The translations under genes and the position numbers were made by a program. A DNA stretch of 12,791 nucleotides from Pleurotus djamor (lineage: Eukaryota > Basidiomycota > Agaricomycetes > Agaricales > Pleurotaceae), in contig JAPEVF010001185.1 in NCBI GenBank assembly GCA_029747585.1, positions 1-12,791 on the forward strand, given 5' to 3'. The notes under the pieces are model-generated. The model worked only from the letters and a program-made list of their open reading frames with translations. It did no database searches and had not been told where the DNA came from. Below are positions 1 to 8,429 of this stretch, piece after piece. Position 1 is the first letter of the stretch. Each line of letters opens with the position of its first letter.

Positions 1-246
1 CTATCCTGCCATTCGCTTCCCTTTCCCTCCCCTCCCTAGTGGCCATTCTTGTAGCTCATCCCTCCTCATGGTACCTGCGACACTAGCTGCCCGTACTCAA
101 GAAGAAGAGGAAGAACTTGTACGGATTGACACGATGGTCAATGACGGTTTTGCTGTCGCTGCCTCCCAAGAAACACTGTCTTTCGTCAATCCTGAGCAAG
201 ATATCTTTGCGTTTGAGCTGCACTCAGTGGGAAGGGAGTGGATATA
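1..246. other. Unassigned sequence downstream of RTF1
   Basis: No convincing gene is visible here. It should hold either the 3' UTR or a last exon of RTF1. On the minus strand a Ser-rich frame ends in a short poly-serine run (about 91-110). On the plus strand an open frame from 68 to 319 has an acidic Glu run but overlaps RTF1 exon 9 and resembles nothing I recognise. The conserved fungal RTF1 tail motif (a NERNR-like segment) was not found in any minus-strand frame. Confidence 0.5.
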
Positions 247-1987
247 TCAAAACCAGCTACGCGAGCCTTGGCAATTTTCTATAATAGGAGCAGTCGGCCT
301 CGCAGTATTTTGTCGATGACCCTGCCGTTCGTTCAATTCTTTGATCTTAGCATCGAGCATCGCAACCTCGTTGTAATCTTGTCGTCGAAGAGCCAACGTT
401 CTCTGAGCATTGAGCTGGGATTTTTCGAGGGTGAGCGATGATGAAGACATCCTAGTCGGCTGAGTTGCTCGCTTGTTCTCCAGCATGGCATTAAAGTCGC
501 TCTGAAAAGAGTTGAATCATCGGTAGAAGACTGAATGACGACCACTCACCTCCGTCATCGGTTGTGACAGCAGTTTCTGTATGTGGGCCGCTCGTCGTTC
601 AGCATCGACCTTTGAAGGCAACTTCTCATTGTCTTTCAAACAAGTGCTTTCCAAATGGCTGAACTCTTTCTGCATAGCCGTACATGGTCAGATGTGGAAT
701 GACACGAACAAGACCAAGCTAACCTCTAAAAATGGCGAGTTGGACACCCTATCCATTGGCCAGAATTTTGTTGCCTTCCCGTATTTAAGCTCGAACGACA
801 AGGTAACAACCTGATCGTCAACCTTATACGGTTTGACACCTTCCGTCATAACACCTGCATCATATAAGTCAATGTGGGCGGAGAATAGAATACGAAGAAC
901 GCGCACTTATCACTTCGCAGGCGCGGTAAACACCGTCGCCAATGAGATAACGAACCCAGGCACCTGCATCCACGATATTAACGGGCCAAAGGGGGACATC
1001 AGGTGACGGATAGGCCTCTACCTCTGAGCATATCATGGAACCACGTCCGAGTACAGTTTCGCGATATCATGTCACGCGTGATGCGGCACTGCTCGAGATC
1101 CGTCAAGGAAAGCTTCTCTTCCGGCATGGACGGAGGAATCTTGTTCAACAATCTTAGGTGCTTTTCGTCCTGTTGCTCGAGCTTGCTGATTTGGCCGTCT
1201 TCGTCGTCATCTTCATCAGAAGTTTCCATGTCCATTGGGGAAGACGACCGGTCCCGCTTCGGCGAGCCAGACTTGTTCTGAAATTCGCGAAGAGGGTAGA
1301 TAAGAAGTCGTACAAAGTCGAACTAAGCCGAAGAAGGTAACATACTTTGTCTCTTTCGCCTTTGGCTTTCCGTCGAGCCTTTAGCTCTTCTAGCTTCCGG
1401 TTCTTCTCCTTAGTGGCACCGCGAACCGCATGTTGTCCTTTTGACCGACAAAGAAACATAACAATGAGCCAATTCGCCGAGATACTCACAGAACCGATCC
1501 ACTCACTCTTAGCCGCCTGAGCAACACTGTCATCTCCTTTACTCTGGGCCAACTTGGCCGACACGCTCAGCTTGAACCGCAAGTTTTCCATCTCCTCAAC
1601 GCGACTCGCCAGAATCGCTTCACGCTCAAATTCGCTCATCGCCATCAACCTAAGCCGTACCCATCAGCCTACACAGGTTGCAGTGGGGAGTCGTCATACC
1701 GATTCCTATCTTCCTCATCTTTATACTTTTCTTCCAAGGGATATAAGTTCGTAGCGTCAGCTTCCTCGCTTTCTGGTTCGCCTTCAGATTGAGAGTCCAT
1801 GGGGCTAGCACGGTGGATTCATCAACTCTAACTCGAAGAAGGGGTCTGGAAGACGGTGAATTGAAGTCCTACTTACTCGCCTTTACGACGCTTCGTAGGT
1901 CTGTGAGAGCCNTTTTTTCTTGCGCTTCTTGTCGCCATCGCCAGCTAGCTCGAGGAGTTCGTCACCAATATCATCAAAGTCGGACAT
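247..1987 (-). CDS. RTF1: RNA polymerase-associated protein RTF1 (Paf1 complex, Plus3 domain)
   Basis: RTF1 is the Paf1-complex subunit that ties the complex to elongating RNA polymerase II through its Plus3 domain and promotes H2B ubiquitination; it acts in the nucleus. Exons read: 1987-1877, 1804-1700, 1649-1507, 1437-1346, 1277-1022, 963-907, 854-724, 669-550 and 501-247, with phases that join cleanly. The protein starts MSDFDDIGDELLELAGDGDK, then a Lys-rich patch, an acidic segment, the LMAMSEFERE motif near residues 70-80, and Plus3 from about residue 208 (DLEQCRITRDM, then GAWVRYLIGDGVYRACEV, then VKPYKV). A helical segment with the motif RRQDYNEVAMLDAKIKEL follows. Two oddities: exon 1 has an N at 1912 that breaks the frame unless that base is removed, and the reading frame stops at 247, giving about 422 aa, shorter than I would expect. 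The final exon may therefore be wrong or missing. Family identity is secure; the 3' end is not. Confidence 0.93.
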
Positions 1988-2171
1988 GGTGGTCAGAGTC
2001 GATCTGCGAGGAAAGCGACCAAGCAGGCGCCACAAAGTTGAGGTCACATGGCACTTTGCAGAATAGGGATACTCCTGACGCCATTCCTCCATATGGACAT
2101 CTTTGGGCTTCGACTCTTGTGCGAAACCGACGCTTGTAAGCCTCACTCTGCGAAACTTACATGCCCAATAC
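1988..2171. promoter_or_regulatory. RTF1 upstream region, cut short by the inverted-repeat element
   Basis: This is the 184-185 bp between the RTF1 start codon (1987, minus strand) and the left inverted repeat at 2172. It must hold the 5' UTR and core promoter of RTF1 unless the element supplies part of the promoter. I see no clear TATA box. The boundary is set by where the two repeat copies stop matching. Confidence 0.5.
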
Positions 2172-2355
2172 CAGGCTCCTAAAACCAACCTCTCGTCACG
2201 TGCGTTTTGTTTGTGTTTGTTAAATCGCAAGCGATTTCCATATTGGGTCGGAACAAACCACAAAACTCCCGTGAGGGAGGCTGGCAACATATTCGCCCGA
2301 GATCACCGAACCTTTCCCAGGCCACGTCCCAACTCACCACGGCACAGCGGCAGGC
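2172..2355 (+). repeat. Left 184-bp inverted repeat
   Basis: Begins CAGGCTCCTAAAACC and ends CAGCGGCAGGC. It is the exact reverse complement of 3175-3358. Inside are a CACGTG box (2197-2202), a small inverted repeat AAATCGC-AA-GCGATTT (2222-2237) and a CTCCC/GGGAG stem with a 4-nt loop (about 2267-2280). This copy lies closest to the RTF1 start. Confidence 0.95.
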
Positions 2356-2540
2356 ATTGTCACGCATTTAAGATAGCATTTTCCCGCAGTACCACTTAGT
2401 ACATCCAAATATAGACATTACACCAACAAGTTAACCAATCGCTCGCTTCCATCACAGCCGCGTCGACATTGGTCGTTCAACGCGGTACGCCGCTCGACAA
2501 ACGACCATGTCTACTTTGAATACGCGCCGCGGAAACCCCT

Positions 2541-2985
2541 CTACATTAGGAAAATAACACGATCTACGCGCTGGGACGCAAATACTCTCCTGGGTCGAGC
2601 CATAACCGTTGCTCCTGGCTGATGTAGATGGACTACAGCTATCAATATGACATTTGTGGCTACTCCTTTGGCTGCCCTTTGAAAGTAGTATGAAGAATAC
2701 TTACGGAAAGTGGGAATCCCAGTGGCCGCAGTCAGTCCTAGGTATAGCGGTTCTCTGAGGGACTATCAAATCGCAGACTCGCATGACTCATCTGGTATTG
2801 AGGCGATTTGTCAGCTACTCTCTTCGTGCCATACTTACCCAAACTTTCTGTCAGGATATAAAAACAAAGGATCATCCTCATCAGTCCCGAGATCTTGATG
2901 GATACTAGATAGCACGCAGCATGAGCCATTAGAACACTCGAGTATATCGCAAGCAAATTGCAAGGATACACCGAAATCTTACCCT
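2541..2985 (-). CDS. Weak candidate gene fragment inside the element
   Basis: A minus-strand model joins three pieces: about 2985-2839, 2737-2705 and 2676-2541. Both internal donors are perfect GTAAGT, the acceptors are CCTAG and CAAAG, and the reading frame stays open across both junctions to a TAG at 2543-2541. The first piece reads DILECSNGSC and later DPLFLYPDRKFG; the last piece has VILIAVVHLHQPGATVM. There is no in-frame ATG in the first piece, so an upstream exon would be needed. I recognise no family. Open frames of this length can arise by chance, so this is only a candidate. Confidence 0.18.
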
Positions 2986-3174
2986 CCTACTTTCCGGCGA
3001 CCAATGTTACACAGTTGACAGTCCTTATCCCTCCATCGTGCCCGCAGCTTCGCGATTTATCACTATTAACATTAGTTATTATTCCCTATTTAATTCCCAT
3101 ATCGGACCATTGTATTATTTACTTATCCCTATTTTACGCTCACACGGCTAACCTGGTCACGGTGTTACTGTTAC

Positions 3175-3358
3175 GCCTGCCGCTGTGCCGTGGTGAGTTG
3201 GGACGTGGCCTGGGAAAGGTTCGGTGATCTCGGGCGAATATGTTGCCAGCCTCCCTCACGGGAGTTTTGTGGTTTGTTCCGACCCAATATGGAAATCGCT
3301 TGCGATTTAACAAACACAAACAAAACGCACGTGACGAGAGGTTGGTTTTAGGAGCCTG
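3175..3358 (-). repeat. Right 184-bp inverted repeat
   Basis: Exact reverse complement of 2172-2355, with the CACGTG box and both small stems in mirror position. Inside of it the sequence turns AT-rich (about 3055-3140), with loosely repeated units such as TTCCCTATTTAATTCCCATA. Confidence 0.95.
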
Positions 3359-3391
3359 CACCAAAGCAAGCTCTACCTTGCTGCGGTGCAG
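3356..3391 (+). repeat. Hairpin at the outer edge of the right inverted repeat
   Basis: An imperfect palindrome overlaps the last three bases of the right repeat: CTGCACC pairs with GGTGCAG (7 bp), then, after 3-nt internal bulges, GCAAG pairs with CTTGC around a 6-nt loop. The left end of the element has no matching hairpin, so it belongs to the flank rather than to the repeat. Confidence 0.6.
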
Positions 3392-3599
3392 CATATACAT
3401 ATAGAGAACAAGGCATGCGCAAGCCGCAGGGGTGAGTATGGGAGATAAGATGAACATTCCGTCGTACTGTATCACAGAATAGAGGAGCCACGGCCTGGTC
3501 AAGGGAGTACAACCATCAAATCAACCAACGGCACCCGTGAGCTTTTATTATAACCGTCAAATATTGCATACTACTTTTCTGCAGCACATCCATCCACAA
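3392..3599. other. Sequence between the element and the RPF1 stop codon
   Basis: No gene is visible. The part next to 3599 should be the RPF1 3' UTR, since RPF1 is on the minus strand and ends at 3600. Confidence 0.5.
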
Positions 3600-5032
3600 C
3601 TACAAGAAGAACGTGCGTCGCGTAGTCTCTAATTCAGGCTGAAAGAAACACCAATCAGTACGTATCCCCCACAAAGAACACTCTACTCACCTTCCACTGC
3701 CACAAATACTCATCCTGTTTCGGGGGAACCTTAGGCTGAGGGGTCGATTGCGGCGCACCACCCTCGCCCTCACCCTCCTCATCTTCCTCCTCCTCCCCAC
3801 CAGCCGCAGTCATTGTTGTATCCTTCGCCTCCGGCACATCATCCTCAACCTCAGTCGTCCCAACCTCGATCTCCAAACCAGGATTCGATTCCCCAAACCG
3901 CGTCACAGCAGGTATATCCTTCCTCAACGACCTCAGCTTCAACGTAAACCTTGGTCCAATCTCCTGAAGCGCCACCTTTTCCGTCGACCGAAAGGCATAC
4001 CTAGCCCCACATCACCGCATCAGATATACCTGTGCGAGACGTTGAGAGACGTTCAAGGGCGAGCTCACCGATGTCTACGAAAGAACAGAAAGTCACGCTG
4101 ATTATGCAGTGTAACCACTTGTCTGCCTTGGAACTCCGGAATGGGCGGGAACAACGTTTGGAACATCCTCCCCACGGCAAGACCGAGACGAGTGACGAAA
4201 CCGTTCAGTATGAGTTCTGGGTTGTGTGGTGTTGCCCTTGCATGTCCCTAAAACTGTCACATCAGCCATCGTACAAACGTATGAAGTCATAGAATACCGC
4301 ACGAATATCTCTTTCGTCAATTGAATCGATGATAATTTGAAATACGCCGTTGGGCCGTTGGGTAAGTGTACGAGCGTGATAGCATCTATAAAGAAATAAG
4401 ATACCATCCTTCCGAATAGGAACGGATTGAACCTACTTGGCTTTTTCATATCCTCATTAACCACATATAAATGTTTATACCCTCGATCAGCAGCCCACCC
4501 AGCTATCCTCCCAAGTTCAAATCCCTTCCCTTTTTTACGCCGTATAAACTCAGCGCCAGGGAACACCCCAACCAACTCATCACAAAAATCATACGTCCGT
4601 TTCGACGCTTTCGGCGAGGTAGTGATCAAGACCTTGGGAGGGATCGTCGGGTCGTCCGTTGAAGTGAAATACGACGCAAACGGGTCCGCGTCGATGTCTG
4701 CAGAAACCTCTTCCTGCGTCGAAGTAGATGCATGTGGTTGATCCTTCGAAGGATCGGCGGTGAGTATCGATGGATCAAACTCTCTGGTGTTATCTAGAGT
4801 TCTCGGAACATTCTCAGAGAGTCGTTTCTACGATTTACATTCAGTAAATAGTTGAAATATATGTGAACACAAGGCCAACCTTTTTAGCAGCGGGGTTGGT
4901 CGCTTCGTCCTTTGCGAGAGCCAGACGACGCTTAAGCTTCTCCTGAGTCTTCGCCTTTCTTGCTTTCTGAGTGAGCTGTTCTCTTTTTATTTTATTCTTC
5001 ACAGCAGAGGGGGTAAATCGAGTAGGAGGCAT
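3600..5032 (-). CDS. RPF1: Ribosome production factor 1 (Brix domain, 60S assembly)
   Basis: RPF1 is a nucleolar Brix-domain protein needed for pre-60S assembly and ITS2 processing. The gene is complete in six exons: 5032-4880, 4827-4437, 4385-4303, 4247-4069, 4000-3691 and 3638-3600, coding 384 aa. All junctions are GT-AG and the phases sum correctly. The protein begins [19 protein letters not shown] with a basic helix, then [18 protein letters not shown]. The Brix domain starts near residue 115 ([11 protein letters not shown]) and contains [31 protein letters not shown], the join [19 protein letters not shown], then [20 protein letters not shown] and [21 protein letters not shown]. After [18 protein letters not shown] comes an acidic Glu/Gly-rich low-complexity stretch, then the family tail [10 protein letters not shown] and the last exon [12 protein letters not shown]. 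An upstream TTG in frame is not used; the ATG at 5032 matches the family start. Confidence 0.97.
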
Positions 5033-5222
5033 GCTGGACGACAAATACTGGGTGTACCCAAGGTGTACCGATCACTCAACAAAAAGTTTCTAGCAGGAGT
5101 AAATCTAGTTCCCACGCTCCTGAATATAACAAGGAGCCCAGGGGATTTAGGGTATAAGGATAAGATACAGCGGTAATGTGATAAGCAAGATGTTGGACTA
5201 GATATGTGTGAGGAAAGCCAAT
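5033..5222. promoter_or_regulatory. RPF1 5' region and 3' flank of the 365-aa gene
   Basis: A 190-bp gap between two tandem minus-strand genes. It must contain the RPF1 promoter and the 3' UTR of the downstream-coordinate gene. No distinct motif was recognised. Confidence 0.4.
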
Positions 5223-6320
5223 CTACATAGCCATGATAGCCTGAGTTTTGGTCGTCGCTTCCGCTAGGTGAAGCTCGAACGATCGTAGGTGTTCTGCCAC
5301 AACCTTCCTTCCGTCTATTCGCCGATGCACGGCTGAAGGGACCTGCGCAATTTCGCCATCGCCTTCTGATAATCCCGCCTCCCATCGCTCGACCCGCAAG
5401 CGACTGAGCTCAGCACTATCAAGTTCAATACGCCACACGCCAATCTTGTTCTTCAAAGCGCGAATCTTACGACCCGCTTCAGTGGTGGCCGCGCCTGTGA
5501 CCTGGGTTTGCTCGGAGATGGCGATGAGAGAGGAGTTTAGGGATGAGGTGAACGATCGGAAGTCTCCAAGTTGTGTTATGACCTTGGCTGGTGTCAAAGG
5601 GCCGCGAATGGGTGGAGGTTTGGAGAAAGAGTCGGTGGGATCGTCTTCCCAGTTTGCCGAATCTGTGCGCGTGGGCCGACGTGGCTCTATGGGTGATACC
5701 ATTGCGGTGGGTGTTTCGGGCTCCTCGATGTCGGCGGTATCGAGCTCGTCCAGGTCACCCAAGACCTCATTGCCTCCAATACCAACAGATATCTTTCTAA
5801 ACTCCCGCTCAGCCTCCAGCAGCTCACGGACCTGCTCTTCTCTATCACGGACGGTGTCATTGATTCTGCGAATTATATCGGAGGTTATGTGCTCAATGGT
5901 GGAGTGAGACTGTGAGTGTGTATCCGAGTCCAGGTTTCTGAGGTGGGCCAGAAAGTGATCGGTAGACTCCAAACTTCGAGCAAGGGTTGTCATGGCGGCC
6001 TGATCCTGCGAATCTGAGGAGGAAGTGGGTAGTGGGGGTGGCGGGGAGGCAAACGACGCGTCCATGTCGTGAAGATAGGCATCCTGAGGAGGTTGTGAGG
6101 TCTGGAAGTGAAGATTGTCTACGGCGTCGTCGTCTATTGCGAAGCTGCTTTGACTCGAGTCAGCGTCGATGCCCTCGGCGCCTTCATCATACTCGATCCC
6201 GAATTCCTCTGCAAGCAGTCTTGATCCTGGATTTGGCTCTGGCATCAGCGCCACGGCCAGTTCGTGGGCGAGCGAGTGCTGGGCGTTGCTGGCATTGTGG
6301 TCGAGAGGAATAGACGACAT
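5223..6320 (-). CDS. Unrecognised acidic, Ser-rich protein with coiled-coil segments
   Basis: A single uninterrupted reading frame of 365 aa, the only long intron-free gene in the window. The start is the ATG at 6320 (MSSIPLDHNASNAQHSLAHE); the frame extends upstream only through a GTG codon, and an acceptor-like TTTTCTTAG just before the ATG suggests a possible 5' UTR intron. The N-terminal part has a compact motif LMPEPNPGSRLLAEEFGIEY, followed by a low-complexity Ser/Asp/Pro-rich region. Near the middle is a likely coiled coil (IIRRINDTVRDREEQVRELL and following), then a Glu/Pro-rich linker, and a C-terminal helical region rich in Leu, Arg and Glu. I recognise no named domain and no catalytic motif. 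A structural or adaptor role is possible but not shown by the sequence. Confidence 0.85.
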   Translation of the reverse strand: MSSIPLDHNASNAQHSLAHELAVALMPEPNPGSRLLAEEFGIEYDEGAEGIDADSSQSSFAIDDDAVDNLHFQTSQPPQDAYLHDMDASFASPPPPLPTSSSDSQDQAAMTTLARSLESTDHFLAHLRNLDSDTHSQSHSTIEHITSDIIRRINDTVRDREEQVRELLEAEREFRKISVGIGGNEVLGDLDELDTADIEEPETPTAMVSPIEPRRPTRTDSANWEDDPTDSFSKPPPIRGPLTPAKVITQLGDFRSFTSSLNSSLIAISEQTQVTGAATTEAGRKIRALKNKIGVWRIELDSAELSRLRVERWEAGLSEGDGEIAQVPSAVHRRIDGRKVVAEHLRSFELHLAEATTKTQAIMAM

Positions 6321-6415
6321 ACGGGTTCTAAGAAAAGGATGGTTACGCACGTGAGCACAAAATGATCATCCATTGCCAAAGATAGGAGTCACCGCCCTTT
6401 TCATCGTCTTCCACA
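6321..6415. promoter_or_regulatory. 95-bp divergent promoter with a CACGTG box
   Basis: Only 95 bp separate the start codons of the 365-aa protein (minus) and the Kelch protein (plus). A palindromic CACGTG at 6348-6353, the E-box bound by fungal bHLH factors, lies in it. Both genes probably share this promoter. Confidence 0.6.
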
Positions 6416-8164
6416 ATGAGTCTCAGCGACGTTCCAGAAGTCGAGGAGCCCATCCCCGGCGACGTCCTTAACGACTCCCCTTACCTCGGAAGCCCGACGC
6501 CCTCCACGTCCTCCTTCCTCCCGCCGTCGGCGCGCCCGTCGAGCAACAACAACAATCTCGCGTCTGGTTCCATCTCGCGCAAGGCATCCAGCATTCGTAC
6601 TCTCGGAAAGTCCTCAACACCATCCACAGATCTCTCCGCGCCCAGCAGTGGTGCATCTTCGTCCTTGAAGCGCAAACCAAGTTCAAGCTCACAGACTCGT
6701 TCAAGTGTGTATTTCTCCATATCTCTTCATCGTCTCATTCAAGGCGCCTTCTCCAACAGCATCTTCTCCCCAACCTCCCAACTCTCCCAAGCCGCCAACA
6801 GTGCATACCCTACAGAAATATCGTAGCAATCCTCGACTACCTCATGAGAAAGATAAAGACTGCCCCCCAGTCTCATCAACGATGATGTACTGGTCCCGTG
6901 CGCCTGTCTTTGGCGCAATCCCAATGCGCACAATGCGTGCCCACACTGTCACCCTCGTTGACAACATGGCCTGGCTATTCGGAGGATGTGATGACAAGGA
7001 TTGCTGGAAAGATATCTACCTCTTCGACACAGGTACTCGTAATTCATCACTCTCCCTCTTTACCCAGATACCAACATCATGCATCATATCATAGAGACGA
7101 TGCAATGGTCTCACCCCGACACAACTGGCGAAACTCCCCCTCCATGCCGAGCCCATACCGCCACCTTCGTCGATCGCAAACTATACGTCTTCGGCGGTGG
7201 CCAAGGCCCAACCTACTACAATACCACCTACATCCTCGACGTTACGACCCGGCGATGGTCAAAACTCACCATGCCAAAATCAAGGTCCACCAAATCCGAA
7301 GCCTCCGGCTCGGAAAACGGCGTAATAAAAGACAGTAAACCAGACGATCCATCTGAGGACCTCGAATTCCGCGTCCCTGCACCTCGACGTGCTCACACTG
7401 CCGTATTCTACGCTGGTCGTATTTGGGTTTTCGGCGGAGGAAATGGTATGACTGCGTTGAACGATGTTTGGACTCTGGATGTCTCTAGCGCCACCAATCG
7501 CGGTGGTGATGATGGTAACTCGAATGCAAAAGGTGGGAACAATATATATGCTCGGATGCGCTGGGAGGAAAGGATTACTTCCGGACGAAAACCCAGTCCC
7601 CGTGGCTATCATACTGCCAACCTTATTGGAAGCGTAATGGTCGTTGTTGGAGGTAGTGACGGTAAGGAATGTTTCTCGGACATATGGGCCCTCAACCTCG
7701 GTAAGTCTACATCTACACGCAAGACTAACCATCGTATCCTATTACCTCCTTGATAGACACATTGGTTTGGTCACCCATCAAACTTCAAGTCGCCCACCGC
7801 CGCCTATCTCACAGTGCCACCCAAGTTGGCTCTTATCTATTTATTCTCGGAGGCCACGATGGCAATGAATACCGTTCCGATCTTCTCCTCTTCAACTTGG
7901 GTACGTTCTTTCTTTCTCTCTTTCACATCTATTACCTTCGCGCCGCTCACCCGAAATCCCTCAGTTTCCCTCCAGTACGAGTCGCGTCCTACGGCGGGCA
8001 GACCCCCATCTCCTCGCGGCTACCACGTCTCTCTCCTTGCCGATTCACGCGTCTTCCTCTTCGGAGGCTACAACGGCCACAACGCCTTTGATGACGTCCA
8101 TATCCTCGACCTCGCTGCTGCTGCTTATTTACCCCAGGTCACCAGTTTCACCATCGATATATAA
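6416..8164 (+). CDS. Kelch-repeat protein (six-bladed propeller)
   Basis: Five exons, 6416-6706, 6744-7032, 7095-7700, 7757-7900 and 7965-8164, encode 509 aa with consistent phases and GT-AG introns of 37-64 nt. Residues 1 to about 120 are Ser/Pro/Asn-rich and probably disordered. After a short segment (YWSRAPVFG, near 147) come six Kelch units, each with the Gly-Gly doublet: WLFGG (177-178), YVFGG (227-228), WVFGG (307-308), VVVGG (379-380), FILGG (427-428) and FLFGG (477-478). Most doublets follow an R/H-containing strand such as RAHT or RGYH. The loop between units 2 and 3 is about 35 residues long and charged. The fold is a beta-propeller used for protein binding. Fungal relatives include cell-polarity Kelch proteins (Tea1/Kel type) and others; nothing here identifies a specific member, and no coiled-coil tail of the Tea1 type is present. 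Confidence 0.93.
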
Positions 8165-8429
8165 TCTTTCCAAGTACACCATTTCACGTAGATAGCTTTT
8201 CTTGTCGCTTCATAATGAAATATCTTGACAGTTGCTTTCTCAAAAATGTTCTTGTGCGCGAATATACTACGAAACGTGATTCGAAAAATATTATCCTCCG
8301 TGACGGAATAATGATGGTCTAATACGCGTCTACGGACTCTATGTCGTGTTCGTCTGAAACCTCTAAGGTATATCCAAGAAATATTAATTATACTAGATAG
8401 ACACCGACGCATCGAGCGTTGAGAGCTCC
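8165..8429. other. Convergent intergenic region
   Basis: 265 bp between the Kelch stop codon (plus) and the serine dehydratase stop (minus). It should hold both 3' UTRs. The sequence is AT-rich in places; nothing else is recognised. Confidence 0.5.

Larger units (their letters stand above)
2172..3358. mobile_element. Element with 184-bp identical terminal inverted repeats (likely non-autonomous DNA transposon)
   Basis: Two copies of the same 184-bp sequence lie in opposite orientation at 2172-2355 and 3175-3358, enclosing 819 bp. I compared them base by base and found no mismatch. This is the layout of a DNA transposon with long terminal inverted repeats, but no transposase is recognisable inside, so it would be non-autonomous or degraded. 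I could not find a clear target-site duplication: the bases just outside the two ends (CCCAATAC on the left, CACCAAAG on the right) do not match. An inverted segmental duplication is the alternative. Superfamily unknown. Confidence 0.65.

Noticed and set aside
68..319. Plus-strand open frame of 83 codons with an acidic Glu run
   Set aside because: It overlaps the well-supported last RTF1 exon on the other strand at 247-319, has no recognised motif and no supporting splice or promoter signal.
2172..3358. Helitron interpretation, because of the hairpin near the right end
   Set aside because: Helitrons lack long terminal inverted repeats, and the required CTRR end and TC start in the proper places were not seen.
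5446..5907. 153-codon plus-strand open frame
   Set aside because: It is the Ser-rich antisense shadow of the 365-aa minus-strand gene.
8125..8412. Minus-strand open frame between the Kelch and dehydratase genes
   Set aside because: It overlaps the end of the Kelch coding region, lies in the expected 3' UTRs, and its peptide has no recognisable pattern.
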